A stretch of DNA of 64,000 nucleotides from Pseudomonas sp. B21-028. GTDB taxonomy: Bacteria; Pseudomonadota; Gammaproteobacteria; Pseudomonadales; Pseudomonadaceae. Below are positions 57,589 to 64,000 of the stretch, in pieces. The stretch lies in assembly GCF_024749045.1 (NCBI RefSeq), contig NZ_CP087184.1, positions 3,782,001 through 3,846,000 on the forward strand, given 5' to 3'. The notes beneath the pieces are model-generated. The model was not told the DNA's origin. It was given only the letters and a program-made list of their open reading frames with translations, and ran no database searches. The position numbers and the translations under genes were made by a program. Within the stretch, counting starts at the first letter, position 1, and every line of letters starts with the position of its first letter.

Positions 57589-57690
57589 TCATACACAGCC
57601 CCCCGTCACTTGTACGCCGGCAGTTTCCGGATGACGGCCGGCCGAAAGGCCCGTTGCGACAACAACACCCACAGCAAAGAAAAATGTCAT
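57589..57690 (-). CDS. 33-codon leader ORF overlapping the NRPS A start (ATGA)
   Basis: Small ORF directly upstream of NRPS A. It starts at ATG 57690 behind GAAGGA (57695-57700, 4 nt spacing), encodes a 33-residue peptide with a hydrophobic N-terminal half ([20 protein letters not shown]...), and its TGA (57591-57589) overlaps the NRPS A ATG (57592-57590) in an ATGA arrangement. NRPS A itself has only a poor G-rich ribosome site (GGGGGGCTGTGT before ATG), so translation of the giant gene may depend on termination of this ORF. I do not recognise the peptide; whether it matters as a peptide or only as a coupling device is unknown. Its length is short enough for chance, so confidence is moderate. 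Confidence 0.5.
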   Translation of the reverse strand: MTFFFAVGVVVATGLSAGRHPETAGVQVTGGCV

Positions 57691-57787
57691 ACGTTCCTTC
57701 TCAGATATTTGTCAGTGCTGCCCGGGGCAAACGCAACAGGGCAAGCCTGGAGTTGATGATGCAGATTCGCGCAGACAGCCGGCGCCA

Positions 57788-57811
57788 CCCGACAGAAACT
57801 CCATTGTCGGG
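57788..57811. promoter_or_regulatory. Inverted repeat CCCGACA-N10-TGTCGGG upstream of NRPS A
   Basis: Perfect 7-bp arms (57788-57794 and 57805-57811) separated by 10 nt in the gap between the exporter gene and NRPS A. No T run follows on the minus strand, so it does not look like an intrinsic terminator for the exporter. The arms are the same heptamer pair as in syr-syp-type boxes but in everted order, so a regulator site is possible; evidence is the symmetry only. Confidence 0.35.
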
Positions 57812-57850
57812 CGGGTTTTGCGTCAGGCGTCTTTTACGGGTTGGCAGGGG

Positions 57851-57866
57851 TGTTGTCGCGACAACA
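57851..57866. promoter_or_regulatory. 16-bp perfect palindrome TGTTGTCGCGACAACA
   Basis: Exact dyad with no spacer, centred 266 nt upstream of the NRPS A start and 34 nt past the exporter stop codon. Perfect symmetry over 16 bp with TGTC/GACA half-sites suggests a dimeric regulator binding site for the NRPS A promoter. Without a loop or T tail it is a poor terminator. No regulator gene is in the window to link it to. The remaining sequence of 57691-57899 shows nothing else I can name. Confidence 0.45.
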
Positions 57867-57899
57867 TCGCAAGCCGAACGGTGCAGTCAGGACAGCCAT

Positions 57900-59618
57900 T
57901 CAGGCTCGCTTGTCGCGCAGGGCGCAGTTGATGTCGGAAACGATCTGGCCGTCCAACAACTTGATGATGCGATCGGCCAGCTGGAAGTACTGGTCGTCAT
58001 GGGTAATGATCAGCACCGTCTTGCCACGGCGCTTGAGGTCGGGCAGCAGCTCCTCGTAGAAGAACTTCTTGAACGGCGGATCCTGGTCGGCGGCCCATTC
58101 GTCGAGCACGTACACCGGCCGGTCCTCCATGTACGCACACACCAGGGCCAGGCGTTTCTGCTGGCCATAGGACAAGGCCTTCAGGGTCGAATAACCGTCT
58201 CCTTCGATCTTGATCTTGTCCGCCAGCCCAAGGGTTTCCAGGTACTTGCTCGCCAGGATGGCGTTGCCCTCCTCCTCATCGGGGCCGATCAGGCGATTGA
58301 ACAGGTGGAAGTCGGAGAACACCGCGGAAAACAGATCGCGATAGTCGTTGCGATTTTCATCCGTGACCGGCTTGCCATCGAGCAGGACCTCACCCTCCTG
58401 GGGGATGTAGAGCCCGCAGAGGAGCTTGGCCAAGGTGCTCTTGCCGCAACCGTTGCCACCGACGATGTAGATCAACTCGCCTGCCTGCACTGTCAGGTCG
58501 ACGGGTCCCAGGGAGAAACCGGTCTCTGCGTGCAGCTCCTGATAATTCATCCGCACGGCCTTCAATTCGATGCGGCTCCACGATTTCTTGTGCTCCAGCA
58601 GATGAACCTTGGGCACGTCGGTCTCGATGGGCTCCGGATGCGGATCGTTGATCGAGAAGCCGAACTCCGAAAGACGCGTGCAGGCCACACGGCCCGCCGC
58701 CAGCAGGGGCATCGCCCCGACCAGCAACGACAACGGGCCCATGATGTACAGCACGGCCAGGACGCTGGCGGTCATGATTTTCGGGTCGACGGCGCTCACC
58801 AGGGGCGCGGCGAACAGCAGGCAACCGATCAACAATGACAGCGTGAGTTGCCCGACGTTGTCGGCGGCGGTGTACCACACGCGCTCAACGAAGTTGTAGC
58901 GCGCCACGCGGGTGGAAGACGCCTCGATGGCCGAGCGGCCGAACCAGCGGCGGCGCACGCCATTGAGCTTGAGCTCCTTGAGGCCGAACACCAGGGCATG
59001 GGTGTATTCATTGAACGCGGTGTACTCATCCCGCACACGGGAGGTGTTCCTGACGCCGCAGGAAAAGAAGAACAGATAAAGCCCCACCCCCAGGATCATC
59101 AGTGACACCGTCAAAGCCAACACGACCCACGACAGGTAGGCCAGGTAGGCGATGCCGAACAGGAACACCGTCGTCTCCACCAGGATCGTGGGCATGATGA
59201 TCAGCGTCGTATTCAATTGCGGGATGTCGTTGGTCAACATCGTCAGCACGTTGGGCGGGCCGCGCCGGTCCACTTCTTCCAGCGGCGTGGCGAGGATCTT
59301 GCGACACAGCGCAATGCGCAACCGCGTCATGATGCGCATGCTGGCGTAGGCCGGGAACAAGGCAGCACCGTTACGCAAGATCAGCGCCGTGGCACTGAGG
59401 CCGATGAACCAGTACAGCGCATGCAGGCGAGAGCCGTCATTGTGGATAGCCTCGTTGATCACGTTCACCACCGCGATGGACGCGACCCCGCTGATGACAC
59501 CGCAGACCAGCGTAAAGAGCGTCAGCCAGGGATGGTTGCGCCATAACAGGCGCATGACCGAACCCGCTTTGGGCTTCTTCACTTTCTTTGCTTTCTTCTC
59601 TTTCTTCTCTTTCTTCAT
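57900..59618 (-). CDS. syrD: SyrD-type ABC exporter of cyclic lipopeptides (fused TMD-NBD)
   Basis: A 572-residue half-transporter of the cyclic-peptide exporter family (SyrD, PvdE relatives), expected in the inner membrane and to export the lipopeptide(s) made by neighbouring synthetases. Residues ~30-310 hold hydrophobic membrane segments (e.g. WLTLFTLVCGVISGVASIAV, around 160-185, 258-272, 285-308). The ATPase domain has Walker A GGNGCGKST (387-395), signature LSYGQ (482-486; Tyr in place of the usual Gly), Walker B VYVLDE (502-507) and H-loop His540. The ATG at 59618 has GAGGA about 9 nt upstream. It lies 34 nt after the SyrP-like stop, so the two are probably cotranscribed. Oddity: the first 18 residues are almost all Lys and Glu (MKKEKKEKKAKKVKKPKAG). 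The symbol is by family resemblance; orthology with syringomycin SyrD versus a peptin-specific exporter cannot be settled here. Confidence 0.92.
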   Translation of the reverse strand: MKKEKKEKKAKKVKKPKAGSVMRLLWRNHPWLTLFTLVCGVISGVASIAVVNVINEAIHNDGSRLHALYWFIGLSATALILRNGAALFPAYASMRIMTRLRIALCRKILATPLEEVDRRGPPNVLTMLTNDIPQLNTTLIIMPTILVETTVFLFGIAYLAYLSWVVLALTVSLMILGVGLYLFFFSCGVRNTSRVRDEYTAFNEYTHALVFGLKELKLNGVRRRWFGRSAIEASSTRVARYNFVERVWYTAADNVGQLTLSLLIGCLLFAAPLVSAVDPKIMTASVLAVLYIMGPLSLLVGAMPLLAAGRVACTRLSEFGFSINDPHPEPIETDVPKVHLLEHKKSWSRIELKAVRMNYQELHAETGFSLGPVDLTVQAGELIYIVGGNGCGKSTLAKLLCGLYIPQEGEVLLDGKPVTDENRNDYRDLFSAVFSDFHLFNRLIGPDEEEGNAILASKYLETLGLADKIKIEGDGYSTLKALSYGQQKRLALVCAYMEDRPVYVLDEWAADQDPPFKKFFYEELLPDLKRRGKTVLIITHDDQYFQLADRIIKLLDGQIVSDINCALRDKRA

Positions 59619-59652
59619 GGGTTGCTATCCTCGAATGGAATCGCGAAAGGGC

Positions 59653-60714
59653 TCACGCCGGTCGCCATACATCGCCCCGGGCGGTCATCTCGCCCATCGC
59701 CACGACAATCAGGCGCGGTTCCTCGTAAGGATCGCGAGCGTGGGCGGCCAGCATGTTGTCGAGCATGATCACGTCGCCCTTGCGCCAGTCGAACCTGACG
59801 GCGCAGGTCTCGTAGGCGTCGCCGACCAGGGTCATGACCTCGTCTTCGATCGGTGTTCCATCGCCATAACTGACCATGCGCGGCAAACGGTCGGCGCCGA
59901 ACATGTCGAGCAGGTCTTCGCGCATTTCTTCGCCGAGGCAGAACGGATGGTGCAGCTGCACCTGGTTGAAGAACGCCGCCTCGCCGGTCCGCGGATGACG
60001 GATCACCGCCGGGCAGAGGGTGCGCACTTGCAGGCTGTCGCCGTCGAGCCATTCGAAATCGGTGCCTTGCTCGCGGCAACGCCGTTCGACTTCTCCACGG
60101 TCGGTGGTGCCGAAGAACGATTCCCAGCTTGGCTCGACCCCGGCGGTGAAGGTGCGGCTGTACATCAGCCCCTTTTGTTCGAAGCGGGCCACCACCTCGG
60201 CAGGCAGGTGTCGCAACACTTGCCGGATGTCCGCCAGCGGCGTCGCGCCACCGACCCGTGAAGGCTGTTCGCAATAGAACCACTGCTTGCTTGGCCAGCT
60301 TTCCAGGTGCGAACTCTCGTTGTGGTAGAGGATCATTTCCCGTTCGGGATAAGGCGTGGAGCGGTAGACGTTACGCCCCCCTTCCTTCTTCGGCAGGTCG
60401 CCGTAACTGCCGTGCAAGCCGGGGGACAAGGCTTCGGCAAACGCTTCGAAGGCCGGTACCGAGGCGAGTTCGAAACCACGAAACAGCACCGCGCCATGGC
60501 GACACAACAGTGCCTCGATGGCCTCGCGGTGGGTGCCAGCCCATGCCGACGGATCCAGGCCAGGGGCGATCGCCTCGATCACCACGGGCAGGCTCAAGCC
60601 ATCGGCGAGCAGCGACAATCTGACCTGCCCATCGACTGGCTGACCGGGCCAGGAAAGCGAATCCGCCGTCCCGTCATCGCTCATCACGGGCGAAGCGTTA
60701 GTTTGAAGACTCAT
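59653..60714 (-). CDS. syrP: SyrP-like Fe(II)/2-oxoglutarate dioxygenase (probable aspartyl beta-hydroxylase)
   Basis: A 353-residue TauD/TfdA-family oxygenase. In syringomycin synthesis SyrP hydroxylates Asp held on the synthetase carrier to give 3-hydroxy-Asp at position 8. Visible metal ligands are the HNE motif (His131, Glu133) and distal His325 in LAAHAR, with Arg334 (EEPRL) placed to bind 2-oxoglutarate; the length is normal for the family. Start ATG 60714 has AGGAG 6 nt upstream; an out-of-frame ATG at 60718 gives only six codons. It is first in a two-gene unit with the exporter and is divergent from the syrB1-like gene. None of the peptin modules visible here predicts Asp, so its substrate is more likely on the syringomycin-like synthetase expected to the right. 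A role on another carrier cannot be excluded. Confidence 0.9.
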   Translation of the reverse strand: MSLQTNASPVMSDDGTADSLSWPGQPVDGQVRLSLLADGLSLPVVIEAIAPGLDPSAWAGTHREAIEALLCRHGAVLFRGFELASVPAFEAFAEALSPGLHGSYGDLPKKEGGRNVYRSTPYPEREMILYHNESSHLESWPSKQWFYCEQPSRVGGATPLADIRQVLRHLPAEVVARFEQKGLMYSRTFTAGVEPSWESFFGTTDRGEVERRCREQGTDFEWLDGDSLQVRTLCPAVIRHPRTGEAAFFNQVQLHHPFCLGEEMREDLLDMFGADRLPRMVSYGDGTPIEDEVMTLVGDAYETCAVRFDWRKGDVIMLDNMLAAHARDPYEEPRLIVVAMGEMTARGDVWRPA

Positions 60715-60817
60715 TCATCACTCCTGAACCACGGATCCTCGGATCCACGTCGTACGGGGCAAAACCAATGCGCCCCACTGTCGGGCAAGGATAAAAACAC
60801 TGATCCACGGTGATGTC

Positions 60818-60837
60818 TGGCACCGCAAACCGGGACA
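60818..60837. promoter_or_regulatory. Weak syr-syp-box-like dyad on the syrP side of the divergent region
   Basis: TGGCACC-N6-CGGGACA, 104 nt upstream of the SyrP-like start. The right half matches the syr-syp box consensus (TGtCccg-N6-cggGaCA, as I recall it) at 7 of 7 positions, the left at about 4 of 7. A better left half, TGTCTGG (60814-60820), exists but gives a 10-nt spacer. Candidate site for a SalA/SyrF-type LuxR regulator driving the leftward genes. Confidence 0.4.
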
Positions 60838-60890
60838 GACCCGACACGCCCGGTTACACCGTCGGAGTCGACGTTCATCCGAACGCGGTT

Positions 60891-60910
60891 TGTCCCCATT
60901 TCCCGCGACA
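60891..60910. promoter_or_regulatory. syr-syp box (LuxR-type regulator site) upstream of syrB1
   Basis: TGTCCCCATTTCCCGCGACA is a 7-6-7 dyad matching the syr-syp box TGtCccg-N6-cggGaCA at 6 of 7 positions in each half. It lies 151 nt upstream of the syrB1-like ATG. In P. syringae such boxes lie near the -35 region of syringomycin and syringopeptin promoters and respond to SalA/SyrF LuxR-type regulators. The remaining leader (60911-61061) has a small CGGTT-TTCGC-AACCG hairpin at 61006-61020 and no gene. Confidence 0.72.
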
Positions 60911-61046
60911 GACGCCGGCACAAAGTCGGTGCTGAAATGCGACAGCTGCGAATCGCACAGGCGCATTAAACGATCCCGTGGGCCGCAGTGACGTCTCGAG
61001 TGCAACGGTTTTCGCAACCGCGCAAATACGCTGCACCTGGCAATCA

Positions 61047-61053
61047 ACAGGAG
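61047..61053 (+). promoter_or_regulatory. Ribosome binding site fixing the syrB1 start
   Basis: ACAGGAG, 8 nt before ATG 61062. The same frame is open upstream to 60978, but only this start has a ribosome site and gives a family-typical N-terminus. Confidence 0.8.
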
Positions 61054-61061
61054 CGTTAGTC

Positions 61062-62906
61062 ATGCCGATTAAGAACACTGGCGGATCGGTCAACCCCGCG
61101 CCAGCCCCTCTCACGCCCGGTGCATTCCTGCATGAAATCTTTACCGCCCGGGCCCGTGAATTTCCCGAGCGAACGGCCGTCTCCGACGCCACTCGCGCGT
61201 TGAGCTACGCGCAACTCGAAGCGGCCTCGTCACAACTGGCAGCCCGTCTTCGCCAGGAAGGCGTCAACGACGGCATGCTGGTGGGGATGTGCCTGACGCG
61301 CAGCGTCGACCTGGTCATCAGCCTGCTGGGCATTCTCAAGGCCGGCGGCGCCTACGTCCCGGTCGACCCGCAATACCCCGGCAAGCGCGTCGAACACATC
61401 GTGCGCGACAGCGGCCTGAGCCTGATGATCGGCGAGCCCGCCGAGCTGGCGCAGAGTCCGTCCGTGCGCGTCCTGCCGCTGGCCGATCTGCTGGCCGGCC
61501 CGGCGCTGGAACCGATCGGCGATGTCGACCGCCGCAACCCCGAACAGGCACCGGCCTACGTCATCTACACCTCCGGTTCCACCGGCGAACCCAAGGGTGT
61601 GCTGGTCGCCCACGGCAACGTCAGCCGCCTGCTGGAAAGCACCCAGCGTGAATACGCTTTCAACGAGCACGACGTCTGGTCGATGTTCCACTCCATCGGC
61701 TTCGATTTTTCGGTCTGGGAGATCTGGGGCGCTCTGGCCCACGGTGGCCAGGTCGCCGTGGTGCCCTACGATGTGTCGCGCTCGCCAACCGCCACCCGTC
61801 AATGGCTGGTCGACCGGGGCGTGACCGTCCTGAGCCAGACCCCTTCGGCCTTCCGTGGCCTCGATGAGGCGGACCGCCAGGCCAAGGAGCCACTGGCGCT
61901 GCGCTACGTGGTATTCGGCGGCGAGGCGCTACCGGCCACCGTGTTGCGTCCATGGGTCGAACGCCACGGCGACCAGAAACCCGCGCTGATCAACATGTAC
62001 GGGATCACCGAAGCCACGGTGCATACCACCTTCAAGCGCGTGCTGGGCCAGGACCTGGAAAGTGCCGCCATGGTATCGATTGGTGCCCCGCTGGATGGCT
62101 GGCGCCTGAACCTGCTCGATGCCGACCGGCAACCCGTGCCCCAGGGCACCGCCGGTGAGCTGTACATCGAAGGCGCCGGCGTGGCGCTGGGTTACCTGAA
62201 CCGCCCGGCCCTGAACAGCGAGCGTTTCGTGCAACTGCCAGGGACCTCAAGCCGCGCCTATCGCACCGGCGATCTGGTGGTATTGGGCGATGACGGCGAG
62301 TATCGCTACGCCGGGCGTTGCGACGAGCAACTGAAGATCCGCGGCTTCCGCATCGAGCCCGGCGAGGTCGAGGCCTGCCTGCAGAGCAGTCCCGCCGTGG
62401 CCGCCGCCCATGTGGCCGGTCACGATTACGGCGATGGCGACTGGCGCCTGGTTACCTACGTGGTGCCGGCCCAGGGCGTGGATGCCTGGACCGAACAGGT
62501 CCGCAGCGAAGTCGCCGCGCTGGTGGCCGCCAACCTGCCGGACTACATGCGTCCTTCGGCCTATATCGCCCTGGCGCAACTGCCGGTCACCGACCACGGC
62601 AAGATCGACAAGCAACGCCTGCCCTCGCCCGAATCCATAGAAGCCACCGTGCAGCACGCGGCCGACAACCTTACCGAGCAAGAGCAATTCGTGCTCAAGG
62701 TGTGGTCGCAGGATATCGGCCTGAAGAACATCGGCCTGAACGATGACTTCTTCGACTTTGGCGGTACCTCCCTGGCACTGATTCGCTCCCTGAGCACCTT
62801 CAAGGCCCACTACAAGGTCAACCTGGACCCCGGCGTACTGGCCGACGGCGCGACCGCCAAGGTATTGGCCGACTGCATCCAGCGCTCCCTTGTCCAAGCC
62901 CATTGA
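61062..62906 (+). CDS. syrB1: SyrB1-like threonine-activating A-T protein
   Basis: A 614-residue stand-alone adenylation-thiolation protein. It loads L-Thr onto its own phosphopantetheine arm as the substrate for the adjacent chlorinase. The A domain (~20-530) has [14 protein letters not shown] (A3), the code DFWSVGMVH (Thr; the pattern I associate with SyrB1) and [17 protein letters not shown]. The T domain has Ser570 in DFGGTSL. There is no condensation domain, as expected for an in-trans loading protein. It is first of a rightward operon: stop 62906 is 17 nt before the chlorinase ATG. A syr-syp-box-like dyad lies upstream. Size and neighbour order match syrB1-syrB2-syrC of syringomycin-type clusters (nunamycin, thanamycin and cormycin relatives); clear assignment. 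Confidence 0.96.
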   Translation: MPIKNTGGSVNPAPAPLTPGAFLHEIFTARAREFPERTAVSDATRALSYAQLEAASSQLAARLRQEGVNDGMLVGMCLTRSVDLVISLLGILKAGGAYVPVDPQYPGKRVEHIVRDSGLSLMIGEPAELAQSPSVRVLPLADLLAGPALEPIGDVDRRNPEQAPAYVIYTSGSTGEPKGVLVAHGNVSRLLESTQREYAFNEHDVWSMFHSIGFDFSVWEIWGALAHGGQVAVVPYDVSRSPTATRQWLVDRGVTVLSQTPSAFRGLDEADRQAKEPLALRYVVFGGEALPATVLRPWVERHGDQKPALINMYGITEATVHTTFKRVLGQDLESAAMVSIGAPLDGWRLNLLDADRQPVPQGTAGELYIEGAGVALGYLNRPALNSERFVQLPGTSSRAYRTGDLVVLGDDGEYRYAGRCDEQLKIRGFRIEPGEVEACLQSSPAVAAAHVAGHDYGDGDWRLVTYVVPAQGVDAWTEQVRSEVAALVAANLPDYMRPSAYIALAQLPVTDHGKIDKQRLPSPESIEATVQHAADNLTEQEQFVLKVWSQDIGLKNIGLNDDFFDFGGTSLALIRSLSTFKAHYKVNLDPGVLADGATAKVLADCIQRSLVQAH

Positions 62907-62911
62907 CCGAA

Positions 62912-62916
62912 AAGGA
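62912..62916 (+). promoter_or_regulatory. Ribosome binding site deciding the syrB2 start
   Basis: AAGGA, 7 nt before ATG 62924. It supports the MSKKF start over the in-frame TTG at 62903, which overlaps the upstream stop codon and has no ribosome site. Confidence 0.8.
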
Positions 62917-62923
62917 ACAGCCC

Positions 62924-63859
62924 ATGAGCAAGAAATTCGCCTTGACCCCGGAAGAACGCGCGTCCTTCGAGAAGAACGGTTTCATCGGTCCTTTCGACGC
63001 CTATACCCCCGAAGAAATGAAAGAAACCTGGAAACGCACCCGTCTGCGCCTGCTCGACCGCAGCGCCGCGGCCTACCAGGACCTGGATGCGATTTCCGCC
63101 GGCACCAATATCGCCAACTATGATCGCCACCTGGACGACGAATTCCTCGCCAGCCACATCTGCCGTCCGCAGATCTGCGACCGCGTCGAAAGCATCCTCG
63201 GTCCGGACGTACTGTGCTGGCGCACCGAGTTCTTCCCCAAATACCCCGGCGACGAAGGCACCGACTGGCACCAGGCCGACACCTTCGCCAACGCCTCGGG
63301 CAAGCCGCAGATCCTGTGGCCTGAGAACGAAGACTTCGGCGGCACCATCACCGTCTGGACCGCGTTCACCGACGCCAACATCGCCAATGGTTGCCTGCAG
63401 TTCATTCCCGGCACCCAGAACAGCATGAACTACGACGAAACCAAGCGCATGGCCTACGATCCCGATGCCAACAACAGCACGGTGGTCAAGGATGGCGTGC
63501 GCCGTGGCTTCTTCGGCTACGACTATCGCCAGTTGCAGATCGACGAGAACTTCAAGCCTGACGAATCCGCCGCCGTACCGATGCAGATGAAAGCCGGCCA
63601 GTTCATCATTTTCTGGTCGACCCTGATGCACGCCTCCTACCCCCACAGCGGCGAGTCCCAGGACATGCGCATGGGCTTCGCCTCACGCTATGTACCGTCC
63701 TTCGTGAAGATCTACCCGGACTCCGAGCATATCGAGGAGTACGGCGGTCGCATCAGCCTTGAGAAATACGGCGCGGTCCAGGTGATCGGGGACAAGACCC
63801 CGGAATACAACCGCCTTGTCACCCATACCACCCGAGGCAAGAAATTCGAAGCGGTCTGA
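62924..63859 (+). CDS. syrB2: SyrB2-like non-heme Fe(II)/2OG halogenase (Thr 4-chlorinase)
   Basis: A 311-residue halogenase that chlorinates the gamma-methyl of Thr tethered to the SyrB1-type carrier, giving 4-Cl-Thr. The defining feature is visible: His116-Gln-Ala118 in DWHQADTF, where Ala replaces the usual Asp/Glu ligand and leaves room for chloride, and the second ligand His236 in STLMHASYP. Arg255 (FASRYVP) is placed for 2-oxoglutarate binding. Numbering after ~185 runs one above SyrB2 as I remember it (His235, Arg254), from one extra residue. The N-terminus MSKKFAL and C-terminus [10 protein letters not shown] are family-typical, so the ATG at 62924 is preferred. It is cotranscribed with the syrB1-like gene. 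Its presence implies a chlorinated nonapeptide of the syringomycin class, separate from the peptin encoded leftward. Confidence 0.98.
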   Translation: MSKKFALTPEERASFEKNGFIGPFDAYTPEEMKETWKRTRLRLLDRSAAAYQDLDAISAGTNIANYDRHLDDEFLASHICRPQICDRVESILGPDVLCWRTEFFPKYPGDEGTDWHQADTFANASGKPQILWPENEDFGGTITVWTAFTDANIANGCLQFIPGTQNSMNYDETKRMAYDPDANNSTVVKDGVRRGFFGYDYRQLQIDENFKPDESAAVPMQMKAGQFIIFWSTLMHASYPHSGESQDMRMGFASRYVPSFVKIYPDSEHIEEYGGRISLEKYGAVQVIGDKTPEYNRLVTHTTRGKKFEAV

Positions 63860-63917
63860 TTTTTCGGTGCCATAAGACAGTGGCATGCGCAACGTGCCTG
63901 ACAGGAGTCCCCAATCC

Positions 63918-64000
63918 ATGACTATTTCCACCGACGCAGCAACGCGCCTGTGTGAGACCGTGAGGATGCTTAGGCACCTTGCCATCCATCTGCCCGACCC
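63918..64000 (+). CDS. syrC: Start of a probable SyrC-like chlorothreonyl transferase (partial)
   Basis: Open frame starting at ATG 63918 (MTISTDAATRLCETVRMLRH...), with ACAGGAG (63901-63907) 10 nt upstream, running off the right edge after 27 codons. The gap to the chlorinase is 58 nt and holds only a small TGCCA-N8-TGGCA stem (63868-63885). In syringomycin clusters the gene after syrB2 is syrC, an alpha/beta-hydrolase-type aminoacyl transferase that moves 4-Cl-Thr from SyrB1 to the last carrier of SyrE. The visible residues are too few to show a domain; the call rests on position and strand. Confidence 0.6.
   Translation, partial: MTISTDAATRLCETVRMLRHLAIHLPD

Noticed and set aside
57788..57866. 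Rho-independent terminator after the exporter gene
   Set aside because: The dyads are not followed by a T run on the minus strand.
60700..60718. ATG at 60718 as an alternative syrP start
   Set aside because: It is out of frame and reaches a stop after six codons.
60978..61061. Upstream extension of the syrB1-like gene to 60978
   Set aside because: No ribosome site at 60978 and the extra residues are unlike the family; ACAGGAG precedes ATG 61062.
62903..62923. TTG start adding seven residues to the syrB2-like gene
   Set aside because: It overlaps the syrB1 stop without a ribosome site; ATG 62924 has AAGGA and gives the usual MSKKF start.

Overview
This window is high-GC pseudomonad DNA given over almost entirely to lipopeptide biosynthesis. 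The Pseudomonas assignment rests on near-canonical SyrB1/SyrB2 halogenation proteins, SyrP- and SyrD-type proteins, C-starter plus dual E/C NRPS architecture without separate E domains, and REP/REPIN repeats. The gene set resembles the paired syringomycin/syringopeptin-type ('mycin + peptin') islands of plant-associated Pseudomonas. I cannot name the strain from sequence alone.

Layout, left to right. (1) 1-14072 (-): 5' part of a giant NRPS ('NRPS C'), running off the left edge after four complete modules and part of a fifth. (2) 14073-15528: 1.46 kb gap with small hairpins and a tandem array of nine REPIN-like units (period 132-134 bp). (3) 15529-28593 (-): four-module NRPS 'B'. (4) 28590-57592 (-): nine-module NRPS 'A', which starts the peptide; it is broken by an apparent 1-nt deletion near 52977-52979 into two open frames. 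(5) 57589-57690 (-): a 33-codon ORF whose stop overlaps the NRPS A start. (6) 57900-59618 (-) SyrD-type ABC exporter and 59653-60714 (-) SyrP-type Fe(II)/2OG oxygenase, a two-gene unit. (7) 60715-61061: divergent control region with a syr-syp-box-like dyad. (8) 61062-64000 (+): syrB1-like A-T protein, syrB2-like chlorinase, and the first codons of a probable syrC-like gene.

Transcription order gives NRPS A -> B -> C. Specificity codes read from A4-A6 motifs predict Thr-Pro-Val-Leu-Ala-Val-(Val/Ile)-Thr-Gly | Ala-Leu-Gly-Ala | Val-Ala-Val-Thr- for residues 1-17, with more modules beyond the left edge. NRPS A begins with a C-starter domain (fatty-acyl initiation); B and C begin with TubC-type docking segments. 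Of the 17 C domains seen after the starter, 15 carry the HHxxxxGD dual condensation/epimerization motif and two are LCL type, so a strongly D-configured peptide is expected. The three C domains directly after Thr modules, and only those, have an HHxxDDATSL active site, a good candidate marker for Thr-to-Dhb dehydration.

The right-hand cassette would make 4-chloro-Thr on the SyrB1-like carrier for a second, syringomycin-like nonapeptide whose synthetase is presumably outside the window. The SyrP-like hydroxylase (Asp to 3-OH-Asp in syringomycin) and exporter sit on the opposite strand, between the two systems, and may serve both.
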